NCBI RefSeq assembly: GCF_000719865.1
Contig: NZ_JOID01000005.1
Location: 124,001-188,000, forward strand
DNA: 64,000 bases
DNA from: Streptomyces albus subsp. albus
Lineage (GTDB): Bacteria > Actinomycetota > Actinomycetes > Streptomycetales > Streptomycetaceae
Reading direction: 5' to 3'
This document shows positions 52,030 to 61,407 of the stretch, piece by piece (the stretch's first letter is position 1; every line of letters begins with the position of its first letter). Made by a program: the position numbers and the translations under genes. The notes below the pieces were generated by a model. That model worked only from the letters and a program-made list of their open reading frames with translations, did no database searches and was not told the DNA's origin.

Positions 52030-52650
52030 TTACTTGATCATGTAGATCGTGGCGAAGAGGCCGATCCAGACGACGTCGACGAAGTGCCAGTAGTACGACA
52101 CGACGATGGCCGACGTGGCCTGCTCGTGGGTGAACCTCTTGGCCGCGTAAGTCCGGGCCAGGACCAGCAGGAAGGCGATGAGTCCGCCCGTGACGTGCAG
52201 TCCGTGGAAGCCGGTGGTCAGGTAGAACACCGAGCCGTACGGGTCCGACGAGAGCGAGAGGCCCTCGTGCTTCACCAGCTCGGTGTACTCGAAGATCTGG
52301 CCGCCGATGAAGACGGCGCCCATGATGAAGGTGACCACGAACCACGAGCGGAGCTTCTTCACGTCACCGCGCTCGGCGGCGAAGACGCCGAGCTGGCAGG
52401 TGAGGGAGGAGAGCACCAGGATCGTGGTGTTGGCCGCCGCGAACGGAAAGTTGAGCGTGTCCGCCTTTTCCGACCAGAACTCGGTTCCGGTCACCGATCG
52501 CAGGGTGAAGTACATCGCGAAGAGGGCCGCGAAGAACATCAGCTCGGAACTCAGCCAGATGATGGTTCCGACGCTGGTGAGATTCGGTCGATTGACCGAC
52601 GGGTGCGCGTGCCCGGTGTCTACTGTCGTTGCTGTCGCCACGACCGACAT
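52030..52650 (-). CDS. ctaE: Cytochrome c oxidase subunit III
   Basis: A 206-residue membrane subunit with five predicted helices. Family blocks are [40 protein letters not shown] and [20 protein letters not shown]. It heads the ctaE-qcrCAB operon. The ATG at 52650 has no ribosome site and is embedded in a 21-bp palindrome, so translation or transcription may be controlled there. Confidence 0.95.
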   Translation of the reverse strand: MSVVATATTVDTGHAHPSVNRPNLTSVGTIIWLSSELMFFAALFAMYFTLRSVTGTEFWSEKADTLNFPFAAANTTILVLSSLTCQLGVFAAERGDVKKLRSWFVVTFIMGAVFIGGQIFEYTELVKHEGLSLSSDPYGSVFYLTTGFHGLHVTGGLIAFLLVLARTYAAKRFTHEQATSAIVVSYYWHFVDVVWIGLFATIYMIK

Positions 52651-52661
52651 TATGTCGGTCG
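52641..52661 (-). promoter_or_regulatory. 21-bp palindrome spanning the ctaE start codon
   Basis: CGACCGACAT and ATGTCGGTCG flank a single central base, forming a perfect palindrome that includes the ctaE ATG. It could be a repressor operator or an mRNA hairpin hiding the start. No ribosome site lies upstream. Confidence 0.55.
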
Positions 52662-52948
52662 CTTATCCAGCGCTCACCCCGGGGGTGCCGTTCGGTGTGT
52701 CAAGGCCGTACACGCTGCTCGTACGGCCCATCGCGGGGGCGCCGCGGGGCCGGGGAACGGATGCTTCCGCGGACACCGGACGGCTGGGTTCCGCGGCCGG
52801 GGAAGGGCCGGGCCGGGGCCGGTTCAGGCCCGGCCGGGATCTTGGATCCGCCCGGCCCTCCTCCCCGGCGGCCGCGGCGGAGTAGCATCCGCCCGAGCGG
52901 CTCCCCACACCCGCCGTGCCGTCCGTACGCCGCAAGCCTGGAGGAACG

Positions 52949-53350
52949 ATGCAGCCGACCGCCACGGTCCTGGTCTACAGCGACAACGCGAGGACGCGCG
53001 AGCAGGTGCGCCTGGCGGCGGGCAAGCGCCCGGCCGCCGACGTGCCCCCGGTGGAGTTCTTGGAGTGCGCCACGCTGCCGGCCGTGCTGAGCGCCCTGGA
53101 CGCCGGCGGGATCGACGTCTGCGTGCTGGACGGCGAGACGGCGCCCGCGGGCGGCATGGGCGTCTGCCGGCAGATCAAGGACGAGATCTTCGGCTGCCCG
53201 CCCGTCCTGCTGCTGATCGGCCGTCCGCAGGACGCCTGGCTGGCCACCTGGAGCCGGGCCGAGGCCGCGGTGACCCACCCGGTCGACCCGGTCGAGTTCG
53301 CCGGCGCCCTGGCGGGCCTGCTCCGCGCCCGGCCCGCCGTGGACGCCTGA
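52949..53350 (+). CDS. Receiver-like domain protein, degenerate
   Basis: A 133-residue single domain resembling a CheY-type receiver. ATVLVYSDNARTREQV is strand 1 with S-D-N in place of the acidic pair. IDVCVLDGETAPAGGMGVCR keeps the phosphoacceptor Asp. PVLLLIGRPQDAW is the Thr/Ser strand, with Gly instead. The conserved Lys-Pro is replaced by THPVDP. Phosphorylation is therefore doubtful. ATG 52949 has GGAGGA 3 nt upstream. It is divergent from ctaE, as SCO2152 is from the qcr genes (from memory). Function unknown. Confidence 0.75.
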   Translation: MQPTATVLVYSDNARTREQVRLAAGKRPAADVPPVEFLECATLPAVLSALDAGGIDVCVLDGETAPAGGMGVCRQIKDEIFGCPPVLLLIGRPQDAWLATWSRAEAAVTHPVDPVEFAGALAGLLRARPAVDA

Positions 53351-53360
53351 GCCCGGAGGC

Positions 53361-54614
53361 TCACCACTGGGGGCGCAGCCGGGCCGGTTCGGCCGGACCG
53401 GCGTCCTCCCGTTCGGCGGGGCCGTGGAGGGCGCTGCCCGCGGACCACTTCGCCCAGTCCAGGTTCCAGTCACCGAAACCGTTGTCGAACGGTGTCATCG
53501 TCTCGCCCTCGCTGCCGACGACCTTGACGATGTCGCCGAGCCGCACATGGTCGAAGAACCACTTGGCGTTGGCCATGCTCATACCCGTGCAGCCGTGGCT
53601 GACGTTGGCCGAGCCCTGCGAGCCGACGGACCACGGTGCCGCGTGCACGTATTCGCCGCTCCAGGTCACCCGGACGGCCCAGTGCACGGGCAGGTCGTAG
53701 GACTCGGCGCTGCCCGCCGCGATGCCCACGCTGGTGCCCCGCATCCGGACGAAGGCCTCCTTGGCCAGAACGATCTTGGTGCCGTTGCGCGTCTCGAAGC
53801 CGGGCTTGCCGGTGGTGACCGGGATGCGGCGGACGACCTTGCCGTCGCGCTTGAAGGTCAGAGTGTGGGTGCGGGCGTCGGTGATCGCCTCCACCCGGGG
53901 GCCGGTACGGATCCGCAGCGGCTTCGAGGAGCCGCCGCTCGGCCTTTTCGCGTCGGCGCGGCCCAGGGCGCTGCGCACCTCGATGGTGGCGTGAGCGGGC
54001 CAGAAATCGCGCGGCCGGTAGTGCAGCGTCTTCTCGTCCACCCAGTGCCAGGCGCCGGTCACCCGGGGCCTGGAGATGACCTGCAGGGAGCTCTCGACGC
54101 GGCCACGCGCCGCGCGGTCCCGGACGGGACGGCTGAGTTCGGCGGTGATGGGCTGGCCGACGCCGTAGGTGCCGCTGTCCGGGCCGAAGGTGACCCGCAG
54201 CCGGCGGTCGGCGGGGGCGGTCTCGAAGTGGATGACGCGCAGGCCCGGGGCGCCGCCGCGGTCCTCGGTGCTCACCCGGAGGGTGTACCGGACGCCGGCG
54301 GTCAGCTGTGAGGTGCTGCGCCAGCGGGTTCCGTCGTCGTTGAGCTCGCCGCGTATTCGGTGGCCGGCGGTGTCGGTGGCCGTCACGTCGGTGATCCGGC
54401 CGCCGCCGCTCCTCGCGGTGATCTCCAGCGGCTTGTCCGGGTCGAGGGCGCGCCCCTCGTTCCCGTCGCCGCTGAAGGCTATCCGGTCGGTGGCGTCGTA
54501 GGGCTTGGCGGTCAGGGAGGGACCGGAGTCGCCGCAGGCGGCGGTGCCCGTGACCAGCCCGCCTATCAGCAGGCCGCTGCCCAGAACGGTGCGTATGCGC
54601 GGGTTGTGGTTCAT
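53361..54614 (-). CDS. L,D-transpeptidase lipoprotein
   Basis: A 417-residue lipoprotein. The lipobox LVTGTAAC follows a short signal peptide. Two Ig-like beta domains (about 40-240) precede the YkuD catalytic domain, with HWAVRVTWSGEYVHAAPW and VSHGCTGMSMANAKWFF carrying the catalytic His and Cys. This matches mycobacterial LdtMt2-type enzymes, which make 3-3 crosslinks. The ATG at 54614 follows TAGCTT by 7 nt (leaderless). The upstream frame is rejected. The C-terminus is extended by about 40 residues. Confidence 0.9.
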   Translation of the reverse strand: MNHNPRIRTVLGSGLLIGGLVTGTAACGDSGPSLTAKPYDATDRIAFSGDGNEGRALDPDKPLEITARSGGGRITDVTATDTAGHRIRGELNDDGTRWRSTSQLTAGVRYTLRVSTEDRGGAPGLRVIHFETAPADRRLRVTFGPDSGTYGVGQPITAELSRPVRDRAARGRVESSLQVISRPRVTGAWHWVDEKTLHYRPRDFWPAHATIEVRSALGRADAKRPSGGSSKPLRIRTGPRVEAITDARTHTLTFKRDGKVVRRIPVTTGKPGFETRNGTKIVLAKEAFVRMRGTSVGIAAGSAESYDLPVHWAVRVTWSGEYVHAAPWSVGSQGSANVSHGCTGMSMANAKWFFDHVRLGDIVKVVGSEGETMTPFDNGFGDWNLDWAKWSAGSALHGPAEREDAGPAEPARLRPQW

Positions 54615-54621
54615 GAGCCAC

Positions 54622-54627
54622 AAGCTA
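54622..54627 (-). promoter_or_regulatory. -10 box (TAGCTT) of leaderless L,D-transpeptidase gene
   Basis: TAGCTT, 7 nt, then ATG 54614 on the minus strand, without a ribosome site. The promoter lies between the cta terminator and the gene. Confidence 0.5.
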
Positions 54628-54667
54628 CGAAAAGCCGGGCGGTACGGCGCGGCGGATGAGCCAAACG

Positions 54668-54705
54668 GGTAAGGGCCCGGAAGCGGCTGCTTCCGGGCCC
54701 TTACC
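54668..54705 (-). terminator. Terminator of the ctaCDF operon
   Basis: Perfect 17-nt arms (54668-54684 and 54689-54705) close on a GGCT loop, 20 nt past the ctaF stop. It separates the operon from the L,D-transpeptidase gene. Confidence 0.85.
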
Positions 54706-54724
54706 GCTGTGGTGCGGTGGTGCG

Positions 54725-55123
54725 CTACTGGTTGGCGTTCTCGCCGCGGTAGTACTCGAACACCCAGCCGAAGAGGCCGATGAGGAGGATCGGTGCCGAG
54801 AAGTACAGCAGCCACCAGCCGAAGATGACTCCCAGGAAGGCGAGCGACGCACCGATGGCCAGCGAGAGCGGCTGCCAGCTGTGCGGGCTGAAGAAGCCCA
54901 GCTCCCCGGCGTCGTCCGCGACATCGGCGTCCAGGTTGTCCTGGGCGCCGGTGTCCACGCGGCGGGCCGTGAAGGCCAGGTAGAAGCCGACCATGACGGT
55001 CAGGCCGAAGGAGAGGAAGAGCGCCGTGGTGCCGACCGGCTCCCTCGACCAGACGCCGTAGACGATGGTGACGGAGAGGAAGAAGAGCGACAGCCAGAGG
55101 AAGACGTGACCCTGGATCTTCAC
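54725..55123 (-). CDS. ctaF: Cytochrome c oxidase subunit IV (actinobacterial)
   Basis: A 132-residue protein with four hydrophobic segments ([75 protein letters not shown]). GTG 55123 overlaps the ctaD stop. It is the small accessory subunit of aa3 oxidase found in actinobacteria. Confidence 0.92.
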   Translation of the reverse strand: MKIQGHVFLWLSLFFLSVTIVYGVWSREPVGTTALFLSFGLTVMVGFYLAFTARRVDTGAQDNLDADVADDAGELGFFSPHSWQPLSLAIGASLAFLGVIFGWWLLYFSAPILLIGLFGWVFEYYRGENANQ

Positions 55124-56856
55124 TTCGCGGCCTCCTTGTCACCGGCAAGGGCCTTGCCGGCCACCGCTTCCCGGGCTTCGAGCTGGTCGATCTCCGCGAT
55201 CTCCGGGTGGTGGAGGTCGAAGGCCGGGGATTCGGAGCGGATCCGCGGCAGGCTGAGGAAGTTGTGCCGCGGCGGCGGGCAGGACGTCGCCCATTCGAGC
55301 GAACGGCCGTAGCCCCAGGGATCGTCGACCTCGATCTTCGGCGCGTACTTGGCGGTCTTCCAGACGTTGTAGAAGAACGGCAGGAGCGACAGGCCGAGCA
55401 GGAACGAGGCGATCGTCGAGACCGTGTTCAGCGCGGTGAAGCCGTCCGCGTGGAGGTAGTCCGCGTAACGCCGCGGCATACCCTCCACGCCCAGCCAGTG
55501 CTGCACCAGGAACGTGCCGTGGAAGCCCACGAACAGCGTCCAGAAGGTGATCTTGCCCAGCCGCTCGTCGAGCATCTTGCCGGTGAACTTCGGCCACCAG
55601 AAGTGGAAGCCGGCGAACATCGCGAAGACGACGGTTCCGAAGATCACGTAGTGGAAGTGCGCCACCACGAAGTACGAGTCGGACACGTGGAAGTCCAGCG
55701 GCGGGGAGGCCAGAATGACGCCGGTCAGACCACCGAAGACGAAGGTGATCAGGAAACCGGCCGTCCAGAGCATCGGGGTCTCGAAGCTCAGGCTGCCCTT
55801 CCACATGGTGCCGATCCAGTTGAAGAACTTCACACCGGTCGGCACCGCGATCAGCAGCGTCATGAAGGAGAAGAACGGGAGCAGCACACCGCCCGTGACG
55901 TACATGTGGTGCGCCCAGACGGTCACCGAGAGGCCCGCGATCGCCATCGTCGCGCCGATCAGGCCGATGTAACCGAACATCGGCTTGCGGCTGAAGACCG
56001 GGATGATCTCCGAGACGATGCCGAAGAACGGCAGGGCGATGATGTACACCTCGGGGTGGCCGAAGAACCAGAAGAGGTGCTGCCACAGCAGCGCTCCGCC
56101 GTTGGCCGCGTCGAAGATGTGCGAGCCGAACTGGCGGTCCGCCTCCAGGGCGAAGAACGCGGCGGCCAGCACCGGGAAGACGATGATCGCCAGCACTGCC
56201 GTCAGCAGCACGTTCCAGGTGAAGATCGGCATCCGGAACATCGTCATGCCGGGAGCCCGCATGCAGATGATCGTGGTGATGAAGTTGACGGAACCGAGGA
56301 TGGTGCCGAAGCCACCGAGACCGAGGCCCATGATCCACATGTCACCGCCGACACCCGGCGAGCGGACGGCGTCCGACAGCGGGGTGTAGGCGAACCAGCC
56401 GAAGTCCGCGGCGCCCTGCGGGGTGAGGAAACCGCCCAGCGCGATCAGCGAACCGAAGAGGTACAGCCAGTACGCGAACATGTTCAGCCGCGGGAACGCC
56501 ACGTCGGGCGCGCCGATCTGCAGCGGCATGATCCAGTTCGCGAAGCCGGCGAACAGCGGCGTCGCGAACATCAGCAGCATGATCGTGCCGTGCATCGTGA
56601 ACGCCTGGTTGAACTGCTCGTTCGAGACGAGCTGCGTGCCCGGGCGGGCGAGTTCGGCGCGCATGACGAGCGCCAGGACACCGCCGACACAGAAGAAGAA
56701 GAACGACGTGACGAGGTAGAGCGTGCCGATCGTCTTGTGGTCGGTGGTCGTCAGCCACTTCACCACTTGATTGCCGGGGCTCCTGCGGCGCACGGGCGGT
56801 GCGGCCTCAGCCGTCGCTGCGGCAGCGGCACCCTGGGGTTCGTTGAGGATGCTCAT
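55120..56856 (-). CDS. ctaD: Cytochrome c oxidase subunit I
   Basis: A 578-residue catalytic subunit with twelve helices. [19 protein letters not shown] opens it, [20 protein letters not shown] has a haem a ligand, [20 protein letters not shown] holds the CuB His and the crosslinked Tyr region, and [20 protein letters not shown] carries the haem a3 and a His pair. ATG 56856 overlaps the ctaC stop by 4 nt. It reduces oxygen to water with proton pumping. Confidence 0.96.
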   Translation of the reverse strand: MSILNEPQGAAAAATAEAAPPVRRRSPGNQVVKWLTTTDHKTIGTLYLVTSFFFFCVGGVLALVMRAELARPGTQLVSNEQFNQAFTMHGTIMLLMFATPLFAGFANWIMPLQIGAPDVAFPRLNMFAYWLYLFGSLIALGGFLTPQGAADFGWFAYTPLSDAVRSPGVGGDMWIMGLGLGGFGTILGSVNFITTIICMRAPGMTMFRMPIFTWNVLLTAVLAIIVFPVLAAAFFALEADRQFGSHIFDAANGGALLWQHLFWFFGHPEVYIIALPFFGIVSEIIPVFSRKPMFGYIGLIGATMAIAGLSVTVWAHHMYVTGGVLLPFFSFMTLLIAVPTGVKFFNWIGTMWKGSLSFETPMLWTAGFLITFVFGGLTGVILASPPLDFHVSDSYFVVAHFHYVIFGTVVFAMFAGFHFWWPKFTGKMLDERLGKITFWTLFVGFHGTFLVQHWLGVEGMPRRYADYLHADGFTALNTVSTIASFLLGLSLLPFFYNVWKTAKYAPKIEVDDPWGYGRSLEWATSCPPPRHNFLSLPRIRSESPAFDLHHPEIAEIDQLEAREAVAGKALAGDKEAAK

Positions 56857-57815
56857 GGGTTGTTCGTCTCCGCGTTCTTGGCGGCATCAGACTGGGTGAT
56901 ACCCGCAGGGATGTAGCCGGTCTGGCCCTTCTCCGCCAGGTCCTTCAGGTGCTGCTGGTAGCGCTCCGGAGAAACGATCTTCACGTTGAAGAGCATCCGG
57001 GCGTGGTCGACGCCGCACAGCTCGGCGCACTTGCCCATGTAGGTGCCCTCCTTCTCCGGAGTCACCTGGAAGTGGTTGGTGTGGCCGGGGATGGCGTCCT
57101 GCTTCATCAGGAACGGCACGACCCAGAAGGAGTGGATGACGTCCCGCGAGGTCAGGATGAACTTGACCGACTCGCCCTTGGGCAGCCACAGGGTGGGCCC
57201 GGGGTTGCCGTTCTGGGGGTTGCGGTCGCCGGGGACGCCGGCGTCGTAGACGCCTTCGGCGCCCGCGGGGACGCCCTCCAGCTTCTTCTCCGCGATGGAG
57301 GAGACCTCCTCGGGCAGCTTGCCGGGCGTCGCCGGGTCGCCGTCCACGTCCTCCATGTAGTTGAAGCCCCAGCTCCACTGGTAGCCCACCACGTTGATGA
57401 CGTGGTCGGGCTCCTTGGAGGTCTTCAGGAGCTCGGTCTCGTCACGCGCGGTGAAGTAGAAGAGCACGGAGACGATGATCAGCGGGACCACCGTGTAGAG
57501 GGCCTCGATCGGCATGTTGTACCGGGTCTGCCGGGGAACCTCGACCTTGGTCCTGGAACGCCGGTGGAAGATGACACTCCACAGGATCAGGCCCCAGACG
57601 AGCGCGCCCACGGCGAGCGCGGCGGCCCAGGATCCCTGCCACAGGGAGAGGATCCGCGGCGCCTCTTCTGTGATGGGGGTGGGCATTCCGAGGCGGGGGA
57701 AGTCCTCGTATGTGCAACCGGTGGCGGTCACCAGGACCAGGCCCGCGGCAAGCGCCTGCGGCAGCTTCCGCCGCATCGGGCGCCGCGACGAGCGGTCGGA
57801 GCCGTTGGGACTCAC
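56853..57815 (-). CDS. ctaC: Cytochrome c oxidase subunit II
   Basis: A 320-residue lipoprotein-type subunit. GTG 57815 follows GGGAAGG and is preferred to the longer frame to 57917. The lipobox LVTATGC anchors the N-terminus, two helices follow, and the CuA domain has [20 protein letters not shown] and [14 protein letters not shown] with both Cys and the His and Met ligands. An insertion of about 40 residues ([10 protein letters not shown] to PQNGNPG) is typical of Streptomyces. It accepts electrons from QcrC. Confidence 0.95.
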   Translation of the reverse strand: MSPNGSDRSSRRPMRRKLPQALAAGLVLVTATGCTYEDFPRLGMPTPITEEAPRILSLWQGSWAAALAVGALVWGLILWSVIFHRRSRTKVEVPRQTRYNMPIEALYTVVPLIIVSVLFYFTARDETELLKTSKEPDHVINVVGYQWSWGFNYMEDVDGDPATPGKLPEEVSSIAEKKLEGVPAGAEGVYDAGVPGDRNPQNGNPGPTLWLPKGESVKFILTSRDVIHSFWVVPFLMKQDAIPGHTNHFQVTPEKEGTYMGKCAELCGVDHARMLFNVKIVSPERYQQHLKDLAEKGQTGYIPAGITQSDAAKNAETNNP

Positions 57816-57917
57816 GTAGCGCCTTCCCGAGAGTCTCGCCCGCCGACCTGCGGCCGTCTCTGCGTTCGGTCGCCGGCCCTTGTCGCGGGCAGGGGTTTGG
57901 ATGTTTATGCGGACCAA

Positions 57918-57923
57918 ACCCTA
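57918..57923 (-). promoter_or_regulatory. Candidate -10 box for the ctaCDF operon
   Basis: TAGGGT on the minus strand lies about 100 nt upstream of the ctaC start, in the 300-bp divergent gap with the cysteine desulfurase gene. This predicts a leader of about 95 nt with an SD-led start. Confidence 0.35.
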
Positions 57924-58103
57924 CTGGACGCCATTTCACGTCGCGCGGGGAGGGTGCCCAACGCGCCGCACGACTCCCCGAAGGTGGGGAACGCGGCCCT
58001 CCGCACCCCCGGAATCCGGGCCTCCGGGGCCGTCCCCCGCCCCGGCGCGGCCCCGTTCGGGCGGCTGTTCGCAGCGGGCGTGTCGGGCCCGCCCGGCAGG
58101 AGT

Positions 58104-58109
58104 TAGCGT
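58104..58109 (+). promoter_or_regulatory. -10 box (TAGCGT) of leaderless desulfurase gene
   Basis: TAGCGT is followed by 6 nt and GTG 58116, with no ribosome site between. A leaderless transcript is predicted. Confidence 0.55.
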
Positions 58110-58115
58110 CTCGGC

Positions 58116-59654
58116 GTGGCCTACTTCGACTCCGCCTCCTCCCTGCCGCTCCACCCCGTCGCGCGGCAGGCCCTGATCGCCGCGCTCGACGAGGGCTGGG
58201 CCGACCCCGCCCGGCTCCACCGCGAGGGCCGGCGCGCCCGGCTGCTGCTCGACGCGGCCCGGGAGACCGCCGCCGAGGCGGCCGGCTGCCGCCCCGACGA
58301 GCTGGCCTTCACCTCCTCCGGCACCCGGGCCGTCCACGACGGGATCGCCGGCGCGCTGGCGGGCCGGCGGCGCGCCGGGCGCCATCTGCTGGTGTCGGCC
58401 GTCGAACACTCCTGCGTCCTCCAGGCGGCCGCCGCCCACACGGCGGACGGCGGCACCGTGGAGGAGATCGGTGTGGACCGCACGGGCCGGGTGGACGCCG
58501 GCCGCTACGCCGGCGCGCTGCGCGCGGACACCGCGCTGGCCTGCCTCCAGTCGGCCAACCACGAGGTGGGCACCGAACAGCCGGTGGCGGAGGTCGCCGA
58601 GGCGTGCCGGGCCGCCGGGGTGCCGCTGCTGGTGGACGCCGCGCAGTCGCTGGCGTGGGGCCCGGTGGCCGGCGGCTGGTCGCTGCTGACGGCGAGCGCC
58701 CACAAGTGGGGCGGGCCGCCAGGGGTCGGGCTGCTCGCCGTACGGAAGGGCGTACGCTGCGCGCCGCGCGGGCCGGCGGACGAGCGGGAGTCCGGCCGCG
58801 CCCCGGGCTTCCCGAACATCCCCGCGGTGCTGGCCGCGGCCGCTTCGCTGCGCGCCGTGCGGCAGGAGGCGGAGGAGGAGGCGGCGCGGCTGCGGGCCCT
58901 GGTGGACCGGATCCGGTCCCGGGTGCCGGAGCTGGTGCCCGACGTCGAGGTGGTGGGCGATCCGGCGCGGCGGCTGCCGCATCTCGTCACCTTCTCCTGT
59001 CTCTATGTCGACGGGGAGGCCCTGCTGCACGGGCTGGACCGGCGGGGCTTCTCGGTCTCCTCGGGCTCCTCCTGCACGGCGAGCACCCTGGTGCCCAGTC
59101 ATGTGCTGCGCGCCATGGGTGTGTTGTCCGAGGGCAATGTGCGGGTGTCCCTGCCCGCCGGGACCGCCGCGGAGGACATCGAGCGGTTCCTCGCCGTCCT
59201 GCCGGAGACGGTGGCCGAGGTGCGCGGCCGGCTGGGCGCGCCCCTGCCGGGTGACGAGGCCACCGCCCCGGCGGGCGCCGGGCGGGGCGCGGCCGGCACC
59301 GCCTCCGGCGCGGCGCCGGAAGAGCCCGCTCCGGACGGCCCCGCGCCGGAGGGAGCCGGGACGGACGGAGCCGCCGCGGCGGAGCAGAGCCCAAAGGCCC
59401 CGGCCGCGGCGGGAACGGAGGCGGAGGAACCCGCGCTCACCGTGGACGCCCTGGGCCGGCGGTGCCCGGTCCCGGTGATCGAGCTGGCGAAGGTCATCGG
59501 GGAGGTGCCGGACGGCCGGGTGGTCGCCGTCCTCGCCGACGACGAGGCGGCGCGGCTGGACATCCCGGCCTGGTGCGCCATGCGGGACCAGGAGTACGTG
59601 GGCGAACGCCCGGCCGAGCGCGGTTCGGTGTACCTGGTGCGCCGCCGGGCATGA
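58116..59654 (+). CDS. Cysteine desulfurase fused to a TusA sulfur-carrier domain
   Basis: A 512-residue fusion. Residues 1-375 form a NifS/IscS-type desulfurase: AYFDSASSLPLHPVARQAL at the start, EHSCVLQAAA, LVDAAQSLAW, the PLP Lys K197 in SAHKWGG, and the persulfide Cys C320 in SSGSSCTAST. A linker of about 60 Ala/Pro/Glu residues follows. The last 75 residues are a TusA domain with DALGRRCPVPVIELAKVI (acceptor C450) and IPAWCAMRDQEY. The enzyme should strip sulfur from cysteine and hand it to its own carrier. The GTG start is leaderless. It is divergent from ctaC. Confidence 0.9.
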   Translation: MAYFDSASSLPLHPVARQALIAALDEGWADPARLHREGRRARLLLDAARETAAEAAGCRPDELAFTSSGTRAVHDGIAGALAGRRRAGRHLLVSAVEHSCVLQAAAAHTADGGTVEEIGVDRTGRVDAGRYAGALRADTALACLQSANHEVGTEQPVAEVAEACRAAGVPLLVDAAQSLAWGPVAGGWSLLTASAHKWGGPPGVGLLAVRKGVRCAPRGPADERESGRAPGFPNIPAVLAAAASLRAVRQEAEEEAARLRALVDRIRSRVPELVPDVEVVGDPARRLPHLVTFSCLYVDGEALLHGLDRRGFSVSSGSSCTASTLVPSHVLRAMGVLSEGNVRVSLPAGTAAEDIERFLAVLPETVAEVRGRLGAPLPGDEATAPAGAGRGAAGTASGAAPEEPAPDGPAPEGAGTDGAAAAEQSPKAPAAAGTEAEEPALTVDALGRRCPVPVIELAKVIGEVPDGRVVAVLADDEAARLDIPAWCAMRDQEYVGERPAERGSVYLVRRRA

Positions 59655-59697
59655 GGAGCCGTCCGGCGGCACACGCCGGATCCGGCCGCGGTGCGAA

Positions 59698-59741
59698 GGT
59701 GCCCGTGCGGCGCGGGGCAGGGTGCCCGTGCGGCGCGGGGC
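59698..59741 (+). repeat. 21-bp tandem direct repeat
   Basis: A 21-bp unit beginning GGTGCCCGTGCGG occurs identically at 59698-59718 and 59721-59741, separated by AG. It lies between the desulfurase gene and its terminator, probably from slipped-strand duplication. Confidence 0.8.
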
Positions 59742-59749
59742 CCAGGGGT

Positions 59750-59775
59750 GTCCGCGTACCAGGGTGTACGCGGAC
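59750..59775. terminator. Bidirectional terminator between convergent genes
   Basis: GTCCGCGTAC and GTACGCGGAC (perfect 10-bp stem) with a 6-nt loop, between the desulfurase and adenosine kinase genes. Confidence 0.65.
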
Positions 59776-59860
59776 CTGCCCGGCACGCGCGGGGGTGCGG
59801 TGCCGGGCGGCGCGACCCCGGTGGGATGTGCCGGACAGTCCCTGGCGGGAGCCCGCCGGC

Positions 59861-60835
59861 TCAGGACAGGTGGGCCCGGACCTCGGCCGCGGCCTCGTGG
59901 CCGTACGCCTTGGTGAAACGGTCCATGAAGTGGGCGCGCCGCAGTTCGTACTCCTGGGTTCCGACGGTCTCGATGACGAGGGTCGCCAGCATGCAGCCGA
60001 TCTGGGCGGCGCGCTCCAGACCGACGCCCCAGGCGACGCCCGCCAGGAAGCCGGCGCGGAAGGCGTCGCCGACGCCGGTCGGGTCGGCCTTGGTCTCCTC
60101 CTCGGCGGTGCCGACCTCGATCGGCTCCTCCCCCGTGCGCTCGATCCGCACGCCGCCCGGCCCGAGGGTGGTGACGCGGGTGCCGACCCGGCCGAGGATC
60201 TCCTCGGAGGTCCAGCCGGTCTTGGACTCGATGAGCCCCTTCTCGTACTCGTTGGCGAAGAGATAGGTGGCGCCGTCGAGCAGTATCCGGATGTCCTCGC
60301 CGGTCATCCGCGCGATCTGCTGCGAGAAGTCGGCGGCGAAGGGGATGTTCCGGGTCCGGCACTCCTCGGTGTGGCGGAGCATCGCCTCGGGGTCGTTCGC
60401 GCCGATGAGGACGAGGTCCAGCCCGCCGACCCGGTCGGCGACCGACTTCAGCTCGATCAGGCGGGCCTCGCTCATGGCGCCGGTGTAGAAGGAACCGATC
60501 TGGTTGTGGTCGGTGTCCGTGGTGCAGACGAAGCGGGCGGTGTGCAGCATCTCGGAGATCCGCACCGAGCCGGTGTCCACGCCGTGCCGCTCCAGCCAGG
60601 CGCGGTACTCGTCGAAGTCCGGTCCGGCGGCGCCGACCAGGACGGGGCGGACGCCGAGCTGGCCCATGCCGAAGGAGATGTTGGCGCCGACCCCGCCGCG
60701 CCGCACCTCCAGGGCGTCCACCAGGAAGGAGAGGGAGACCGTGTGGAGCTGGTCGGCGACCAGTTGGTCGGCGAAGCGGCCGGGGAAGGTCATCAGATGG
60801 TCGGTGGCGATGGATCCGGTGACGGCGATACGCAC
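59861..60835 (-). CDS. adoK: PfkB-family adenosine kinase
   Basis: A 324-residue sugar/nucleoside kinase closely resembling M. tuberculosis adenosine kinase Rv2202c by memory: RIAVTGSIATDHLMTFPGRF, VSLSFLVDALEVRRGGVGAN, IGANDPEAMLRHTEECRTRN, AADFSQQIARMTGEDI and the catalytic loop DPTGVGDAFRAGFLAG. It would make AMP from adenosine. GTG 60835 follows CAGGAG. A dual ribokinase-like activity cannot be excluded. Confidence 0.85.
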   Translation of the reverse strand: MRIAVTGSIATDHLMTFPGRFADQLVADQLHTVSLSFLVDALEVRRGGVGANISFGMGQLGVRPVLVGAAGPDFDEYRAWLERHGVDTGSVRISEMLHTARFVCTTDTDHNQIGSFYTGAMSEARLIELKSVADRVGGLDLVLIGANDPEAMLRHTEECRTRNIPFAADFSQQIARMTGEDIRILLDGATYLFANEYEKGLIESKTGWTSEEILGRVGTRVTTLGPGGVRIERTGEEPIEVGTAEEETKADPTGVGDAFRAGFLAGVAWGVGLERAAQIGCMLATLVIETVGTQEYELRRAHFMDRFTKAYGHEAAAEVRAHLS

Positions 60836-61012
60836 GGCGGGCTTCTCCTGCGGGCGGCGGAAGGGGACGGTTCACGCTACCCGCTCCGGGGAGCATCTCC
60901 GACCGGGGAAAACTACCCGATAGTAGGGCTTTCTTCGCCGGGGCGGGCTGCATACGGTGCGGGGAGACAGGCGTTCCGCCTGTGCGGTTCACAGCCCGGC
61001 CCAGGAGTCACC

Positions 61013-61252
61013 ATGCCGATCACACCGAACCACCCCGGATCCCCCGCGCTGCCGGCCACGGCCGACCCCACGCCGCTGGAACTGGACGGCGGCCTGGCCG
61101 AGCTGCGCGGCGACTGCTCGCGGATGGCCCCGCACTGGCGGACGGGCGTCGCGGCCGCCGCCGAGCCCGTACCGCCGTCGCGGATCCACGGCGTCCGGGT
61201 CCCGGCCTCCTCCGCGCGGCTGCTGGACGGAATGTCGGAGTACGGCGACTGA
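61013..61252 (+). CDS. Small hypothetical protein
   Basis: A 79-residue protein from ATG 61013 with a good CAGGAG ribosome site 5 nt upstream. The sequence (PTPLELDGGLAELRGDCSRM; RIHGVRVPASSARLLDGMSE) has no recognised motif or membrane segment. It precedes the large anchored protein by 155 nt. Frames on either strand overlap it, but only this one has an SD-led start. Similar to SCO2159-type small proteins by place only. Confidence 0.55.
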   Translation: MPITPNHPGSPALPATADPTPLELDGGLAELRGDCSRMAPHWRTGVAAAAEPVPPSRIHGVRVPASSARLLDGMSEYGD

Positions 61253-61407
61253 CCCTGTCCGGATAGCGGAATCCCGGAACCCGAAAGGGGGAACCGTACG
61301 CTCCTCCGCTCCGTCCCATCGGCGTGTCCCGGTCAAGGGGCCCGAGATGGACCCGCGGGGCGGCATCGCCGTCGTCCCGCGTCGAGCGGAGCGATAGGAG
61401 CGATGCG

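Noticed and set aside
60982..61266. Alternative 94-codon frame
   Set aside because: It overlaps the 79-residue frame at 61013, which alone has a Shine-Dalgarno site. The rejected frame is Arg/Pro-rich.
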